A stretch of 64,000 nt of DNA from Brachybacterium squillarum M-6-3. GTDB taxonomy: Bacteria > Actinomycetota > Actinomycetes > Actinomycetales > Dermabacteraceae. Of this stretch, positions 19,419 to 27,368 are shown in pieces. The position numbers and the translations under genes were made by a program. Below the pieces are notes generated by a model that saw nothing but the letters and a program-made list of their open reading frames with translations, was not told where the DNA came from and did not search any database. The stretch spans positions 62,001-126,000 of the forward strand of contig NZ_AGBX01000005.1 in the NCBI RefSeq assembly GCF_000225825.1, given 5' to 3'. Each line of letters begins with the position of its first letter. The first letter of the stretch is position 1.

Positions 19419-19424
19419 TAGCGT
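19419..19424 (+). promoter_or_regulatory. -10 box of Nramp gene (leaderless)
   Basis: TAGCGT, 7 bases ahead of the ATG at 19432. Confidence 0.55.
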
Positions 19425-19431
19425 GCGGGGC

Positions 19432-20844
19432 ATGCACTCCGAGGACGCAGCGCAGAGCCCCCGCACCCCCGACCACGGCCCGGACCGCCCCGACGCCGGG
19501 CGCGGCAACGCCTCCGAGACCCCGGGCGGACCGGAGCGGGACGCGCCGTCCACCTCGACCGCCCCCGCCACGGCATCCGACGCCCCGCCCCGCTGGAAGC
19601 TCATCGGCCCCGGCCTGGTCGTCGCCGCGACCGGCATCGGCGCCGGCGACCTGGTCGCGACCCTGGTCGCCGGCTCCCGCTTCGGCTACGCCCTGCTCTG
19701 GGCGGCCGTCGCGGGTGTGCTGATCAAGATCGTGCTCGTCGAGGGCGCGGGCCGCTGGACGCTGGCCACCGGGCACTCCGTCTTCGAGGGCTGGCGGCGG
19801 CTGGGCCGGTGGACCTCCTGGTACTTCGGCCCCTACATCGTCGTGTGGGGCTTCGTGTACGGCGCGACCGCCATGTCCGCCTCCGCGCTGCCGCTGGCCA
19901 CCCTGGTGCCGCAGCTTCCCGGCCTGCGCGACCTCGCCGTCGTGCAGGACATCCCCTTCCTCGCCTACGCCGTGCTCTCCGGCCTGATCGGTGCCGCCCT
20001 GGTGTGGACCGGCCGCTACAAGGGGCTGGAGAAGATCATCGCCGTGCTGGTCGGCGTCATGTTCGTGACCGTCGTCGGGGCGGCCGCGGTGACCGTGCCG
20101 CACCTGGGCCAGATCCTCGGCGGCCTGGTCCCGCGCATCCCCGAGGGCGGTCTCGTCTACGCCCTCAGCATCGCCGGCGGCGTGGGCGGCACCATCACCC
20201 TGGCCGCCTATGGCTACTGGCTGAGCGAGAAGGGCTGGTCCAGCCCTCGCTGGATGCGGGTGATGCGCATCGACAACGCGATGGCCTACGTGATCTCCGG
20301 GGTCTTCGTGATCTCGATGCTGATCGTCGGCGCGGAGCTGCTGTACTCCGCCGGCATCGCCATCGAGGACGGCGACCAGGGCCTGCTCGACCTCGCCGCG
20401 GTCCTCGCCGACCGCTATGGCACCGTGATGAGCTGGGTGTTCCTGCTGGGCTTCTGGGCCTCGTCGTTCTCCTCGGTGCTGGGCGTGTGGAACGGCGTCC
20501 CGGTGATGTTCGCCGACTTCTTCGGCCACCTGCGCCGCCTGCCCGAGGACCATCCCGACCGGCACATCGGCGGACGCTACTACCGCTGGTACGTGCTGTG
20601 GCTGACCTTCCCGCCGATGCTCCTGCTGCTGCTCGGGCGGCCGGTGCAGGTGATCATCGCCTACGGCGTGCTCGGGGCGTTCTTCATGCCGTTCCTGGCG
20701 CTGACCCTGCTGTTCCTGCTGAACTCGCGGCACGTGCCCGAGCGCTGGCGCAACCACTGGCCGGCGAACGTGGTGCTGGCCCTGGTGGCGGTGCTGTTCC
20801 TGGTGCTCGGGGTGCAGCAGCTGATCTCGACCCTCGCCGGCTGA
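19432..20844 (+). CDS. Nramp-family transporter lacking the DPGN metal motif
   Basis: A 470-residue membrane protein. A polar N-terminal stretch of 55 residues is followed by about eleven hydrophobic segments, beginning with LIGPGLVVAATGIGAGDLVATL. This matches the Nramp/LeuT-fold family, where the first helix normally carries a DPGN metal-binding motif. Here the position reads GIGAGD (Asp73), so the classical Mn/Fe site is absent. The helix-6 region reads ALSIAGGVGGTITLAAYGYW. This places it with divergent Nramp relatives, whose substrates may be other ions or non-metals; the cargo is not predictable here. An in-frame GTG at 19423 overlaps the -10 box, so the ATG at 19432 is preferred. Confidence 0.82.
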   Translation: MHSEDAAQSPRTPDHGPDRPDAGRGNASETPGGPERDAPSTSTAPATASDAPPRWKLIGPGLVVAATGIGAGDLVATLVAGSRFGYALLWAAVAGVLIKIVLVEGAGRWTLATGHSVFEGWRRLGRWTSWYFGPYIVVWGFVYGATAMSASALPLATLVPQLPGLRDLAVVQDIPFLAYAVLSGLIGAALVWTGRYKGLEKIIAVLVGVMFVTVVGAAAVTVPHLGQILGGLVPRIPEGGLVYALSIAGGVGGTITLAAYGYWLSEKGWSSPRWMRVMRIDNAMAYVISGVFVISMLIVGAELLYSAGIAIEDGDQGLLDLAAVLADRYGTVMSWVFLLGFWASSFSSVLGVWNGVPVMFADFFGHLRRLPEDHPDRHIGGRYYRWYVLWLTFPPMLLLLLGRPVQVIIAYGVLGAFFMPFLALTLLFLLNSRHVPERWRNHWPANVVLALVAVLFLVLGVQQLISTLAG

Positions 20845-20918
20845 GGCCGCACCGCAAGGACCCGGAGCTGTGCCCCGCCGCACATGCCTGCCGGTGGAAC
20901 CCCGGGGCCACGGCCTGG

Positions 20919-20924
20919 CATAAT
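20919..20924 (+). promoter_or_regulatory. -10 box of the rpsP operon
   Basis: CATAAT, 130 bases upstream of the rpsP start. It predicts a leader of about 124 bases. Confidence 0.5.
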
Positions 20925-21054
20925 CGCTTCCTGTATGTGCCCGGACCGGCCCTCTACCCGTCCAGGTACGGCACCCCGAGCACCGTCAGCGCCCGCATCA
21001 CCCCACAGGCAGCGGCGGGGCTCACCCGAACATCCTGAAGGAGAGTCCACGACC

Positions 21055-21531
21055 GTGGCCGTCAAGATCCGTCTGAAGCGCATGGGCAAGATCCGTGCAC
21101 CGTACTACCGCATCGTCGTGGCCGACTCGCGCAAGAAGCGCGACGGCGCCGTGATCGAGGAGATCGGCAAGTACCACCCCACCGAGGAGCCCTCGCTGAT
21201 CGAGGTCACCTCCGACCGTGCGCAGTACTGGCTCGGCGTGGGCGCGCAGCCCACCGAGCAGGTCGCCGCGCTGCTCAAGGTGACCGGTGACTGGCAGACC
21301 TTCAAGGGCGAGAAGGGCTCCGAGGGCTCCCTGAAGTCCGCCGAGGCCAAGACCTCCGCCGAGGACCTCATCGCCGAGGCCGACAAGGCCGCCGCCGCCT
21401 CCCGCGAGGGTGCGCAGAAGGCCAAGGAGTCCTCCGACTCCGAGACCGCCGAGGTCGAGGCCGGCTCCGAGGAGGCTCCCGCCGAGGGCGAGACCACCGA
21501 GGACGCCGACGCCGCCACCGACGAGGCCTGA
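21055..21531 (+). CDS. rpsP: 30S ribosomal protein S16
   Basis: A 158-residue ribosomal protein. The first 85 residues are the conserved S16 body ([19 protein letters not shown], then [11 protein letters not shown] and [11 protein letters not shown]). The remaining 70 residues are an acidic, Ala/Glu-rich tail, a common actinobacterial extension of no known role. The GTG at 21055 follows AAGGAG (21038-21043). The frame is open upstream from an ATG at 20935, but conserved sequence begins only here. It heads rpsP-khpA-rimM-trmD, a co-transcribed set for 30S assembly and tRNA modification. Confidence 0.97.
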   Translation: MAVKIRLKRMGKIRAPYYRIVVADSRKKRDGAVIEEIGKYHPTEEPSLIEVTSDRAQYWLGVGAQPTEQVAALLKVTGDWQTFKGEKGSEGSLKSAEAKTSAEDLIAEADKAAAASREGAQKAKESSDSETAEVEAGSEEAPAEGETTEDADAATDEA

Positions 21532-21532
21532 G

Positions 21533-21775
21533 ATGAGCGCCCGCGCCGAGGCCCTCGACCACCTGGTCCGCGGCATCGTCGACAACCCCGACGACGTCCG
21601 CGTGGCCGAGAAGTCCACCCGTCGTGGCCCGCTGCTCGAGGTCCGGGTCGACCCCGCCGACCTCGGCCGGGTGATCGGCCGCTCCGGTCGCACCGCCCGC
21701 GCCCTGCGCACGGTCACCGCGGCGATCTCCGACGAGGACGTGCGCGTGGACATCGTGGACGTCGATCGGCGCTGA
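21533..21775 (+). CDS. khpA: KH-domain RNA-binding protein KhpA
   Basis: An 80-residue single KH-domain protein. The GxxG loop reads VIGRSGRTARALR, within the usual frame LEVRVDPADLGRVIG. KhpA proteins bind RNA, and in Firmicutes they act with KhpB in cell-wall and small-RNA biology. The ATG follows the rpsP stop by one base (TGAGATG), giving tight coupling. The position between rpsP and rimM is conserved in Actinobacteria. Confidence 0.93.
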   Translation: MSARAEALDHLVRGIVDNPDDVRVAEKSTRRGPLLEVRVDPADLGRVIGRSGRTARALRTVTAAISDEDVRVDIVDVDRR

Positions 21776-21796
21776 GCAGCCCCATCGCATCACCGT

Positions 21797-21829
21797 CGAG
21801 AGCGGCACTGCACGGCAGTGCCGCTCTCG
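21797..21829 (+). terminator. hairpin between khpA and rimM
   Basis: CGAGAGCGGCACTG (21797-21810) pairs perfectly with CAGTGCCGCTCTCG (21816-21829) around a 5-base loop. With no new promoter visible before rimM, it may be a partial terminator or a processing site that lowers rimM-trmD relative to rpsP. Confidence 0.65.
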
Positions 21830-21883
21830 TCGTCCCGGGGCCCGGCCCCGCCCGAGAAGCCCCCAGCAGCACGGAGGACAACC

Positions 21884-22456
21884 ATGAGCACCCGTGAGGT
21901 CATCGTCGCGACCATCGGCCGCGCCCACGGACTGCGCGGCGAGGTCGCCCTCCGCCTGCGCACCGACCAGCCCGAGGAGCGCCTGCTCGAGGGCACCGTC
22001 TTCGAGCTCCCCGGCGGTCGCCGCCTCACCCTCACCGGCACCCGCGTCCAGCAGGACCGCTGGTACGCCCGCTTCGCCGAGGTGCCCGACCGCACCGCCG
22101 CCGAGGCCCTGCGGGAGACGGATCTGGCCGTCGAGGTCGACGAGGAGACCGAGGCCGAGGAGGACCCCGACGCCTGGTACCCCTCGCAGCTGCGCGGTCT
22201 GCGCGTGGTCGACACCGCCGGCCGGGAGCTCGGCACCGTGCAGACCGTCCAGCACTACCCGGCGCAGGACCTGCTGGTCGTGCGCACCGCCGACGGCTCG
22301 CGCGTGCAGCTCCCGCTGGTCGAGCAGCTGGTGCCCCAGGTCGACCTCGAGGCCGGGGTCGTCACCGCCGACCCGCCCGGCGGCCTGTTCGAGGAGCTGC
22401 CCGAGGCCGACGGGGAGACCGACGGCCCCGCCGACGCACCCGTCGAGCAGGGCTGA
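21884..22456 (+). CDS. rimM: 16S rRNA processing protein RimM
   Basis: A 190-residue 30S maturation factor that binds S19 near the head of the small subunit. The N-terminal RimM domain starts [17 protein letters not shown], and the C-terminal PRC-barrel includes [17 protein letters not shown] and the typical [18 protein letters not shown]. The ATG at 21884 follows ACGGAGGA at about 6 bases; the upstream open frame runs through the hairpin and is not coding. It is followed after 4 bases by trmD. Confidence 0.95.
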   Translation: MSTREVIVATIGRAHGLRGEVALRLRTDQPEERLLEGTVFELPGGRRLTLTGTRVQQDRWYARFAEVPDRTAAEALRETDLAVEVDEETEAEEDPDAWYPSQLRGLRVVDTAGRELGTVQTVQHYPAQDLLVVRTADGSRVQLPLVEQLVPQVDLEAGVVTADPPGGLFEELPEADGETDGPADAPVEQG

Positions 22457-22460
22457 TCCC

Positions 22461-23201
22461 GTGCGGATCGACGTCCTCACCATCTTCCCCGAGTACCTGG
22501 CGCCGCTCGAGCTGAGCCTGCTGGGCAAGGCCCGCCGTCAGGGCCTGGTCGACCTGCACGTCCACGACCTGCGCGACTGGACCCACGACCGCCACCGCAC
22601 CGTGGACGACAGCCCGCTGGGCGGCGGCGCCGGCATGGTGATGAAGCCCGAGCCGTGGGCGGAGGCCTTCGCGGCCGTCCGCGCCGCGGGCCGGGCCGAG
22701 ATGGGGGAGCAGGCGCAGCCGTTGGTCGTCTTCCCGAACCCCGCCGGGGCGCCCTTCGCCCAGGCCACCGCCCAGGCCTGGTCGGAGCGGGAGTGGATCG
22801 TCTTCGCCTGCGGCCGCTACGAGGGCATCGACGAGCGGGTCTACGAGCACCTGGACGCCGAGGGCTACGAGGTGGCGCTCGCCTCGCTGGGCGACTACGT
22901 CCTCAACGGCGGTGAGGTCGCCGTGCTCGCCATCACCGAGGCCGTGGTGCGCCTGGTGCCGGGCGTCGTCGGCAACGCGGAGAGCCTGCGCGAGGAGTCC
23001 CACGCCGAGGGCCTGTTGGAGTACCCGCTGTACACCCGGCCCGCCGCCTGGACGGACCCGGCCGGGACCCTCCGCGAGGTGCCGCCGATCCTGCTGTCCG
23101 GCGACCACGCGAAGATCGCGGCCTGGCGCCGGGAACGCTCCCTCGAGCGCACGGCCGAGCGCCGTCCCGACCTGCTGGGCCCCGCGCCGACCGAGGGCTG
23201 A
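22461..23201 (+). CDS. trmD: tRNA (guanine-37-N1)-methyltransferase
   Basis: A 246-residue SPOUT methyltransferase that methylates G37 next to the anticodon and prevents +1 frameshifts. The N-terminus [13 protein letters not shown], the loop [12 protein letters not shown], the knot segment [16 protein letters not shown] and the motif [20 protein letters not shown] are all typical. The GTG start lies 4 bases after rimM, so the two are translated from one transcript. rplS follows but has its own promoter. Confidence 0.97.
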   Translation: MRIDVLTIFPEYLAPLELSLLGKARRQGLVDLHVHDLRDWTHDRHRTVDDSPLGGGAGMVMKPEPWAEAFAAVRAAGRAEMGEQAQPLVVFPNPAGAPFAQATAQAWSEREWIVFACGRYEGIDERVYEHLDAEGYEVALASLGDYVLNGGEVAVLAITEAVVRLVPGVVGNAESLREESHAEGLLEYPLYTRPAAWTDPAGTLREVPPILLSGDHAKIAAWRRERSLERTAERRPDLLGPAPTEG

Positions 23202-23292
23202 GCACCCCCGGGGTGACGCACTCGACAGGTCGATCCGGCGCTGACCTGCGCTCCCACCGTCCGCGAGGCTTGCCGGGCGGTGCACCGCCTGG

Positions 23293-23298
23293 CACAAT
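23293..23298 (+). promoter_or_regulatory. -10 box of rplS
   Basis: CACAAT, with a predicted transcript start near 23305. Confidence 0.5.
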
Positions 23299-23304
23299 GG
23301 CCCC

Positions 23305-23521
23305 TTGTGCACGCCGTGCGCCCCTCTGCCTCAGGGGAGGGACGCGACAGACGGCCGGGCAGATCCGTGGCGATGGGAGTCGCCGCCAGAGGCCCAGCAC
23401 ACCGGCACGGGAGCGGGACCCCGGTCCCCGCCCGCCGGATCGTTGGTTCACCACGGGCACCCCGACGGGGCGCCCCGCGAACGACGCCGTCCGACCTGAG
23501 GCGGAGGGCAGGAGACACATC
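23305..23521 (+). promoter_or_regulatory. long rplS leader
   Basis: About 217 bases without a convincing gene lie between the predicted start of transcription and the rplS ATG. They hold GC-rich inverted repeats such as CCCCT/AGGGG near 23321-23339. A structured autoregulatory leader is possible, as for other r-protein genes, but I do not recognise a known motif. Confidence 0.35.
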
Positions 23522-23872
23522 ATGCAGAAGCTCGATGAGCTCGACAAGGCCTCGCTGCGCGAGGACGTCCCGGCCCTGCGCGCCGGCGACAACGTCAAGG
23601 TCCACGTGAAGGTCGTCGAGGGCAACCGCTCCCGCGTCCAGGTCTTCCAGGGCTACGTCATCGGCCGTCAGGGCCACGGCATCGGCGAGACCGTCCGCGT
23701 GCGCAAGGTGTCCTTCGGTGTCGGCGTGGAGCGCGTGTTCCCGCTGCACGCCCCCTCGATCGAGAAGTTCGAGATCCTCTCCCGCGGCGAGGTGCGCCGC
23801 GCGAAGCTGTACTACCTGCGCGGCCTCACCGGCAAGAAGGCCCGCATCAAGGAGAAGCGCGAACACTCCTGA
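23522..23872 (+). CDS. rplS: 50S ribosomal protein L19
   Basis: A 116-residue ribosomal protein at the 30S-50S interface. It has the usual core: FRAGD-like [51 protein letters not shown] and the C-terminal [21 protein letters not shown]. The ATG at 23522 follows AGGAG at 6 bases. The long upstream extension in the same frame is non-conserved leader. Confidence 0.97.
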   Translation: MQKLDELDKASLREDVPALRAGDNVKVHVKVVEGNRSRVQVFQGYVIGRQGHGIGETVRVRKVSFGVGVERVFPLHAPSIEKFEILSRGEVRRAKLYYLRGLTGKKARIKEKREHS

Positions 23873-23909
23873 GCGCGCACGGCGGCGCCCGGACACTGCG
23901 GATCACCCC

Positions 23910-24512
23910 GTGAGCACCCCGGCGCCCGCCCCTGCCTCCGACGGACGGCGGCGACCCCACACCCTGGTGGTCGCCGCCGTCTGCGTCGTCCTGCTGCTGG
24001 TCGCCGCCGGGCTGGTGCGCCACCTGGTGGCCCAGCCCTTCCGGGTCCCCTCCTCCTCGATGGCGCCGACCCTGCAGGTGGGGGACGTGATCCTCGCCGA
24101 CCGCTCCACCCGCGGCACCGCCGAGCGAGGCGCCGTGGTGGTGTTCGACGGCTCCGACTCCCTGGGACAGGACGGCTCCGCCGGGGGCCGCTACTGGGTC
24201 AAGCGGGTGATCGCCGTCGGCGGCGACCGGGTCACCTGCTGCACCGACGCCGGGGCGATCACCGTCAACGGCGAGGTGCTCGACGAGACCTACCTGCCCG
24301 AGGGCACCGCGCCCAGCGAGGTGACCTTCGACCTGGAGGTGCCCGAGGGCCGCATGTTCGTGCTCGGCGACAACCGCGACGACTCGACCGATTCGCGCAA
24401 CCTGCTGGGTGCGCCCGGCGGCGGCATGATCCGCGTCGAGCACGTGGTGGGGGAGGTCCACGAGGTGGTGTGGCCTGCCTCGCGTCGCGGCCCGATCGCC
24501 GGGGCGTCCTGA
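23910..24512 (+). CDS. lepB: type I signal peptidase (first of two)
   Basis: A 200-residue membrane-bound Ser/Lys protease that removes signal peptides outside the membrane. There is one N-terminal membrane helix (LVVAAVCVVLLLVAAGLV, residues 19-36), then the catalytic Ser50 in PSSSMAPTL, Lys98 in YWVKRVIAVGGD, and the box E motif VLGDNRDDSTDSR. Compared with the second copy it has a shorter cytoplasmic N-terminus. The GTG start lies 37 bases after rplS, and no strong promoter of its own is seen, so it may be read with rplS. Confidence 0.93.
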   Translation: MSTPAPAPASDGRRRPHTLVVAAVCVVLLLVAAGLVRHLVAQPFRVPSSSMAPTLQVGDVILADRSTRGTAERGAVVVFDGSDSLGQDGSAGGRYWVKRVIAVGGDRVTCCTDAGAITVNGEVLDETYLPEGTAPSEVTFDLEVPEGRMFVLGDNRDDSTDSRNLLGAPGGGMIRVEHVVGEVHEVVWPASRRGPIAGAS

Positions 24513-24535
24513 GAGCCCCGTACCCCGTTCGGGGC

Positions 24536-24541
24536 TAGGAT
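24536..24541 (+). promoter_or_regulatory. -10 box of second lepB (leaderless)
   Basis: TAGGAT, 7 bases ahead of the ATG at 24549. Confidence 0.6.
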
Positions 24542-24548
24542 CGCCGCG

Positions 24549-25316
24549 ATGAACGAGCCCGAACCCAGCCCCCGCGCCGAGACGGCCGCGCCCGACGGCG
24601 GAGCCTCCGGCGAGCAGACCGCGCGCCACGGCCACAGCCATTCCGCGCGCCGGCGCATGCCGTTGTGGCTGGACACCGTGGTGACCATGGTGATCGCCCT
24701 GCTGATCGCCGTCCTGGTGAAGACCTTCCTGATCCAGCCCTTCTACATCCCCTCCGCGTCGATGAACCCGACGCTGCTGAACGACGACAAGATCCTCGTC
24801 TCCAAGCTCAGCCCGGGCGTGTTCGACCTCGAACGGGGCGACGTGATCGTCTTCGAGGACCCCGCCGACTGGATCCCCGGCGACGCCACCGAGGACCCCA
24901 CCCCGCGGGTGCGGCTGATGATGATCCTCTCCGCCGTGGGGCTGGCCCCCGATCCCTCCCAGGACCACCTGGTCAAGCGTCTGATCGGGCTGCCCGGCGA
25001 CCACGTCGTCTGCGAGGAGCAGGGCGGGACGCTGACGGTGAACGGGGTGGAGCTCGAGGAGCCCTACATCAACCCGGAGACCCCGGCCTGCCAGGTGGCC
25101 TTCGACGTCACCGTGCCCGAGGACAGCGTCTGGGTGATGGGCGACAACCGCTACTCCTCCGCGGACTCGGCATACCACGAGTCCCAGGGCGAGGACGGCT
25201 TCGTGCCGATGGACGACGTCACCGGCCGGGCCGTGGTGATCTTCTGGCCCGCCGACCGCTGGTCGGGCCTGGGCAGCGGCCGCGAGGCCTTCGCCGACGT
25301 CCCCGCCTCCGAGTGA
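24549..25316 (+). CDS. lepB: type I signal peptidase (second of two)
   Basis: A 255-residue signal peptidase. A His/Arg-rich cytoplasmic start is followed by a membrane helix (VVTMVIALLIAVLVKTFLI, residues 44-62), Ser71 in IPSASMNPTL, Lys143 in HLVKRLIGLPGDHV, and VMGDNRYSSADSAYH. An insert between box C and box D (DPADWIPGDATEDPTPRVRL) is typical of actinobacterial LepB. It shares only motifs with the preceding copy, so the pair is an old duplication with probably different substrate sets. It has its own leaderless promoter and overlaps rnhB by GTGA. Confidence 0.94.
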   Translation: MNEPEPSPRAETAAPDGGASGEQTARHGHSHSARRRMPLWLDTVVTMVIALLIAVLVKTFLIQPFYIPSASMNPTLLNDDKILVSKLSPGVFDLERGDVIVFEDPADWIPGDATEDPTPRVRLMMILSAVGLAPDPSQDHLVKRLIGLPGDHVVCEEQGGTLTVNGVELEEPYINPETPACQVAFDVTVPEDSVWVMGDNRYSSADSAYHESQGEDGFVPMDDVTGRAVVIFWPADRWSGLGSGREAFADVPASE

Positions 25317-26053
25317 GCCCCGTCCTCCCCACCCTGGAGGTGGAGCAGGAGCTCGCCGCCGCCTGCGGCCCCGGGCCGCGCCTGGTCGTCGGCATCGACG
25401 AGGTGGGCCGCGGCGCGCTTGCCGGCCCCGTCGCGATGGGTGCCTGCGCCGTCCTCGTCAGCGACGGCATCGCCGGGTCGCTGCCCGAGGGCGTGCGCGA
25501 CTCCAAGGCCCTCAGCGCCCGCCGTCGCGAGGCCCTGGTCGAGCCGATCCGAGAGGCCGCCATCGCCAGCGCCGTCAGCTGGGCCACGGCCGAGGAGATC
25601 GACGCCGAGGGCATCGTCCCCGCCCTCACCCTGGCCGCCCTGCGCGGCCTGGACGGGCTCGGCATCACCCCCGACGCGATCCTGCTGGACGGCAACACCG
25701 ACGTGCTGACCCCGGCCCTGGCCGCCCGCGGCGGCATGGTGCCGCGGGTGAGCCTGCGGGTGGGCGCGGACCGCGACTGCGCGAGTGTGGCCGCCGCCAG
25801 CGTGCTCGCCAAGGTCGCCCGCGACGCGCACATGGTGGAGCTGGACGCCGAGGCGCCCGAGTTCGGCTGGGCGGGCAACAAGGGCTACGGCTCCGCGGCG
25901 CACCGCGAGGCCATCGACCGGCTCGGACCGCACGGGCGACACCGCCGCAGCTGGAGGCTCGGTTCCCGGCCGGCTCCCGGCCGCGGGGGAGTACGGTGGG
26001 ATCCCCCGCCGACGGCGGGACAGCAGAACCCCGTGGGTGAGGAGCGTCGGTGA
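25313..26053 (+). CDS. rnhB: ribonuclease HII
   Basis: A 246-residue nuclease that cuts at ribonucleotides embedded in DNA. The first metal-binding pair is Asp29-Glu30 in GIDEVGRGALAGP, with further catalytic Asp in ILLDGN and GADRDCASVAAASVLAK. The family core ends near GPHGRHRRSWRL. About 30 further residues (Gly/Pro/Arg-rich) look like read-through into the leader of the next gene. The start GTG overlaps the lepB stop by 4 bases, and the end overlaps the DUF2469 start by 4 bases. Confidence 0.95.
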   Translation: MSPVLPTLEVEQELAAACGPGPRLVVGIDEVGRGALAGPVAMGACAVLVSDGIAGSLPEGVRDSKALSARRREALVEPIREAAIASAVSWATAEEIDAEGIVPALTLAALRGLDGLGITPDAILLDGNTDVLTPALAARGGMVPRVSLRVGADRDCASVAAASVLAKVARDAHMVELDAEAPEFGWAGNKGYGSAAHREAIDRLGPHGRHRRSWRLGSRPAPGRGGVRWDPPPTAGQQNPVGEERR

Positions 26054-26352
26054 ACAGCCAGGATCTCGAGAACTACGAGTCCGACCTCGAGCTGCAGCTC
26101 TTCCGGGAGTACCGCGACGTGGTCAGCCTGTTCACCTATGTCGTCGAGACCGAGCGCCGCTTCTACCTGGCCAACCAGGTGGACCTGCAGGTGCGCTCCG
26201 CCGGCGGCGAGGTGTTCTACGAGCTGCGGCTGGCCGACGTGTGGGTGTGGGACATCTACCGCTCCAACCGCTTCGTGCGCTCCGTGCGGGTGGTGACGTT
26301 CAAGGACGTCAACGTCGAGGAACTCTCCAAGCCGGACATCTCCCTGCCCTGA
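26050..26352 (+). CDS. DUF2469 family protein
   Basis: A 100-residue acidic protein that matches DUF2469, highly conserved in Actinobacteria and nearly always after rnhB. Recognisable are the start ENYESDLELQLFREYRDVV and the end FKDVNVEELSKPD. No function is established. The GTG start overlaps the rnhB stop (GTGA). A TACGGT at 25992-25997 could be an extra promoter within the rnhB end. Confidence 0.92.
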   Translation: MNSQDLENYESDLELQLFREYRDVVSLFTYVVETERRFYLANQVDLQVRSAGGEVFYELRLADVWVWDIYRSNRFVRSVRVVTFKDVNVEELSKPDISLP

Positions 26353-26376
26353 CGCCCGGGCAGCGCGCCGCGGGCA

Positions 26377-26760
26377 TCACGGGAGCTCGCGCAGTGGGGA
26401 CGTGAGATCGCCTCCGGCGTCACCGGTGTTGATCGCCCCGGCGCGCTCGATGGGGATCGCCTGGGCACCCTCGGTCGGGACCGGGCAGTGTTCCACGCCG
26501 CGGGGGACCACGAAGACCTCCTGCGGGCCCGGCACCACGTTCCCGTCGCGCCGCTGGATCGTCACCTCGCCCTGGATCACGTGGAACAGCTCATCGGTCC
26601 CGGGATGCGTGTGCCAGACGAACTCGCCCGGCAGCGACACCACCTTCACCTCGTGATCGTTCAGGCTCGCCAGGCGGTGCGGTTGCCAGGGGCCGGGAAG
26701 CTGCGTGAGGGCTTCCTCGACGTTGCAGGGTCCGGGAGCTCGGGTCTCGGGGATTTCCAT
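26377..26760 (-). CDS. cupin-domain protein
   Basis: A 127-residue single-domain cupin. The metal-binding motif reads HTHPGTDELFHVIQGE, followed by the second cupin strand set (FVVPRGVEHCPVP) with its His. Substrate is unknown; small cupins of this type include isomerases and dioxygenases as well as sensors. The ATG at 26760 is preceded, on the minus strand, by TACGAT 6 bases upstream, so the mRNA is predicted to be leaderless. The gene faces the rnhB-DUF2469 operon, ending 24 bases from it. Confidence 0.85.
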   Translation of the reverse strand: MEIPETRAPGPCNVEEALTQLPGPWQPHRLASLNDHEVKVVSLPGEFVWHTHPGTDELFHVIQGEVTIQRRDGNVVPGPQEVFVVPRGVEHCPVPTEGAQAIPIERAGAINTGDAGGDLTSPLRELP

Positions 26761-26766
26761 GCGGGG

Positions 26767-26772
26767 ATCGTA
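26767..26772 (-). promoter_or_regulatory. -10 box of cupin gene (leaderless)
   Basis: On the minus strand TACGAT is followed by 6 bases and the ATG. Confidence 0.6.
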
Positions 26773-26860
26773 GCCACCCGCTGGTCCTCCCCATTGGTGG
26801 GGTGTCCCCAGAATCGTGCAAGGCCTCGCCACGCAGCGCGCGGGCCCGAAGGCTGGGGGC

Positions 26861-27367
26861 ATGGACACCGCCCCCGCCTCCGATCCTCGTCTCTCCTCCG
26901 ATCCGCCCCTCGCCCCCGCGACCGCTTCGCCCCCGGCTCCCGGCTCCCGACGACGGCCCCCGCCCCCGGCTCCCGACGACGCCCCGGAGCTGCCCCGTCC
27001 CGTGCGGCGGATGACCAGCGGGGAGCTCGGCCGGATGGGGGAGACGCTCGCCGCGCACCGGCTGCGCGCCCTGGGCTGGCAGATCGTCGCCCGCAACCTG
27101 CGCCTGGGCCGCTCCGGCGAGATCGACGTGGTGGCGCTGGACGGCGAGACCCTCGTCTTCCTCGAGGTGAAGACCCGTCGCAGCTACGTCACCGGGGTGC
27201 CGCAGGCCGCCGTCACCCCGCGCAAGCTCGCCCGGCTGCGGCAGCTCGTGGGCCGCTACCTGATGGAGCACTCCACGCCGCACCGGGACGTGCGGATCGA
27301 CGTGATCGCCGTGCACGCCCATGGGGACGACACCTGCACCGTGGAGCATCTGCGGGCGGTGGGCTGA
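26861..27367 (+). CDS. YraN/UPF0102 family nuclease-fold protein
   Basis: The conserved part starts at MTSGELGRMGETLAAHRL (ATG at 27011) and matches UPF0102, a small PD-(D/E)xK-like family: GEIDVVALDGETLVFLEVKTR holds the Glu, Asp and ExK residues. In bacteria it is linked to comM and dprA, as here, but its role is not settled. The ATG at 26861 (168 residues) adds a 50-residue Pro/Ala-rich leader. It is kept because AAGGCT lies 6 bases upstream in leaderless geometry; the 27011 start (118 residues) matches the usual family length and is a real alternative. Confidence 0.88.
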   Translation: MDTAPASDPRLSSDPPLAPATASPPAPGSRRRPPPPAPDDAPELPRPVRRMTSGELGRMGETLAAHRLRALGWQIVARNLRLGRSGEIDVVALDGETLVFLEVKTRRSYVTGVPQAAVTPRKLARLRQLVGRYLMEHSTPHRDVRIDVIAVHAHGDDTCTVEHLRAVG

Positions 27368-27368
27368 G

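Noticed and set aside
20935-21054. In-frame upstream ATG giving rpsP a 40-residue N-terminal extension close to the predicted transcript start
   Set aside because: S16 begins at [12 protein letters not shown] in all bacteria I know, and the GTG there has a good ribosome binding site.
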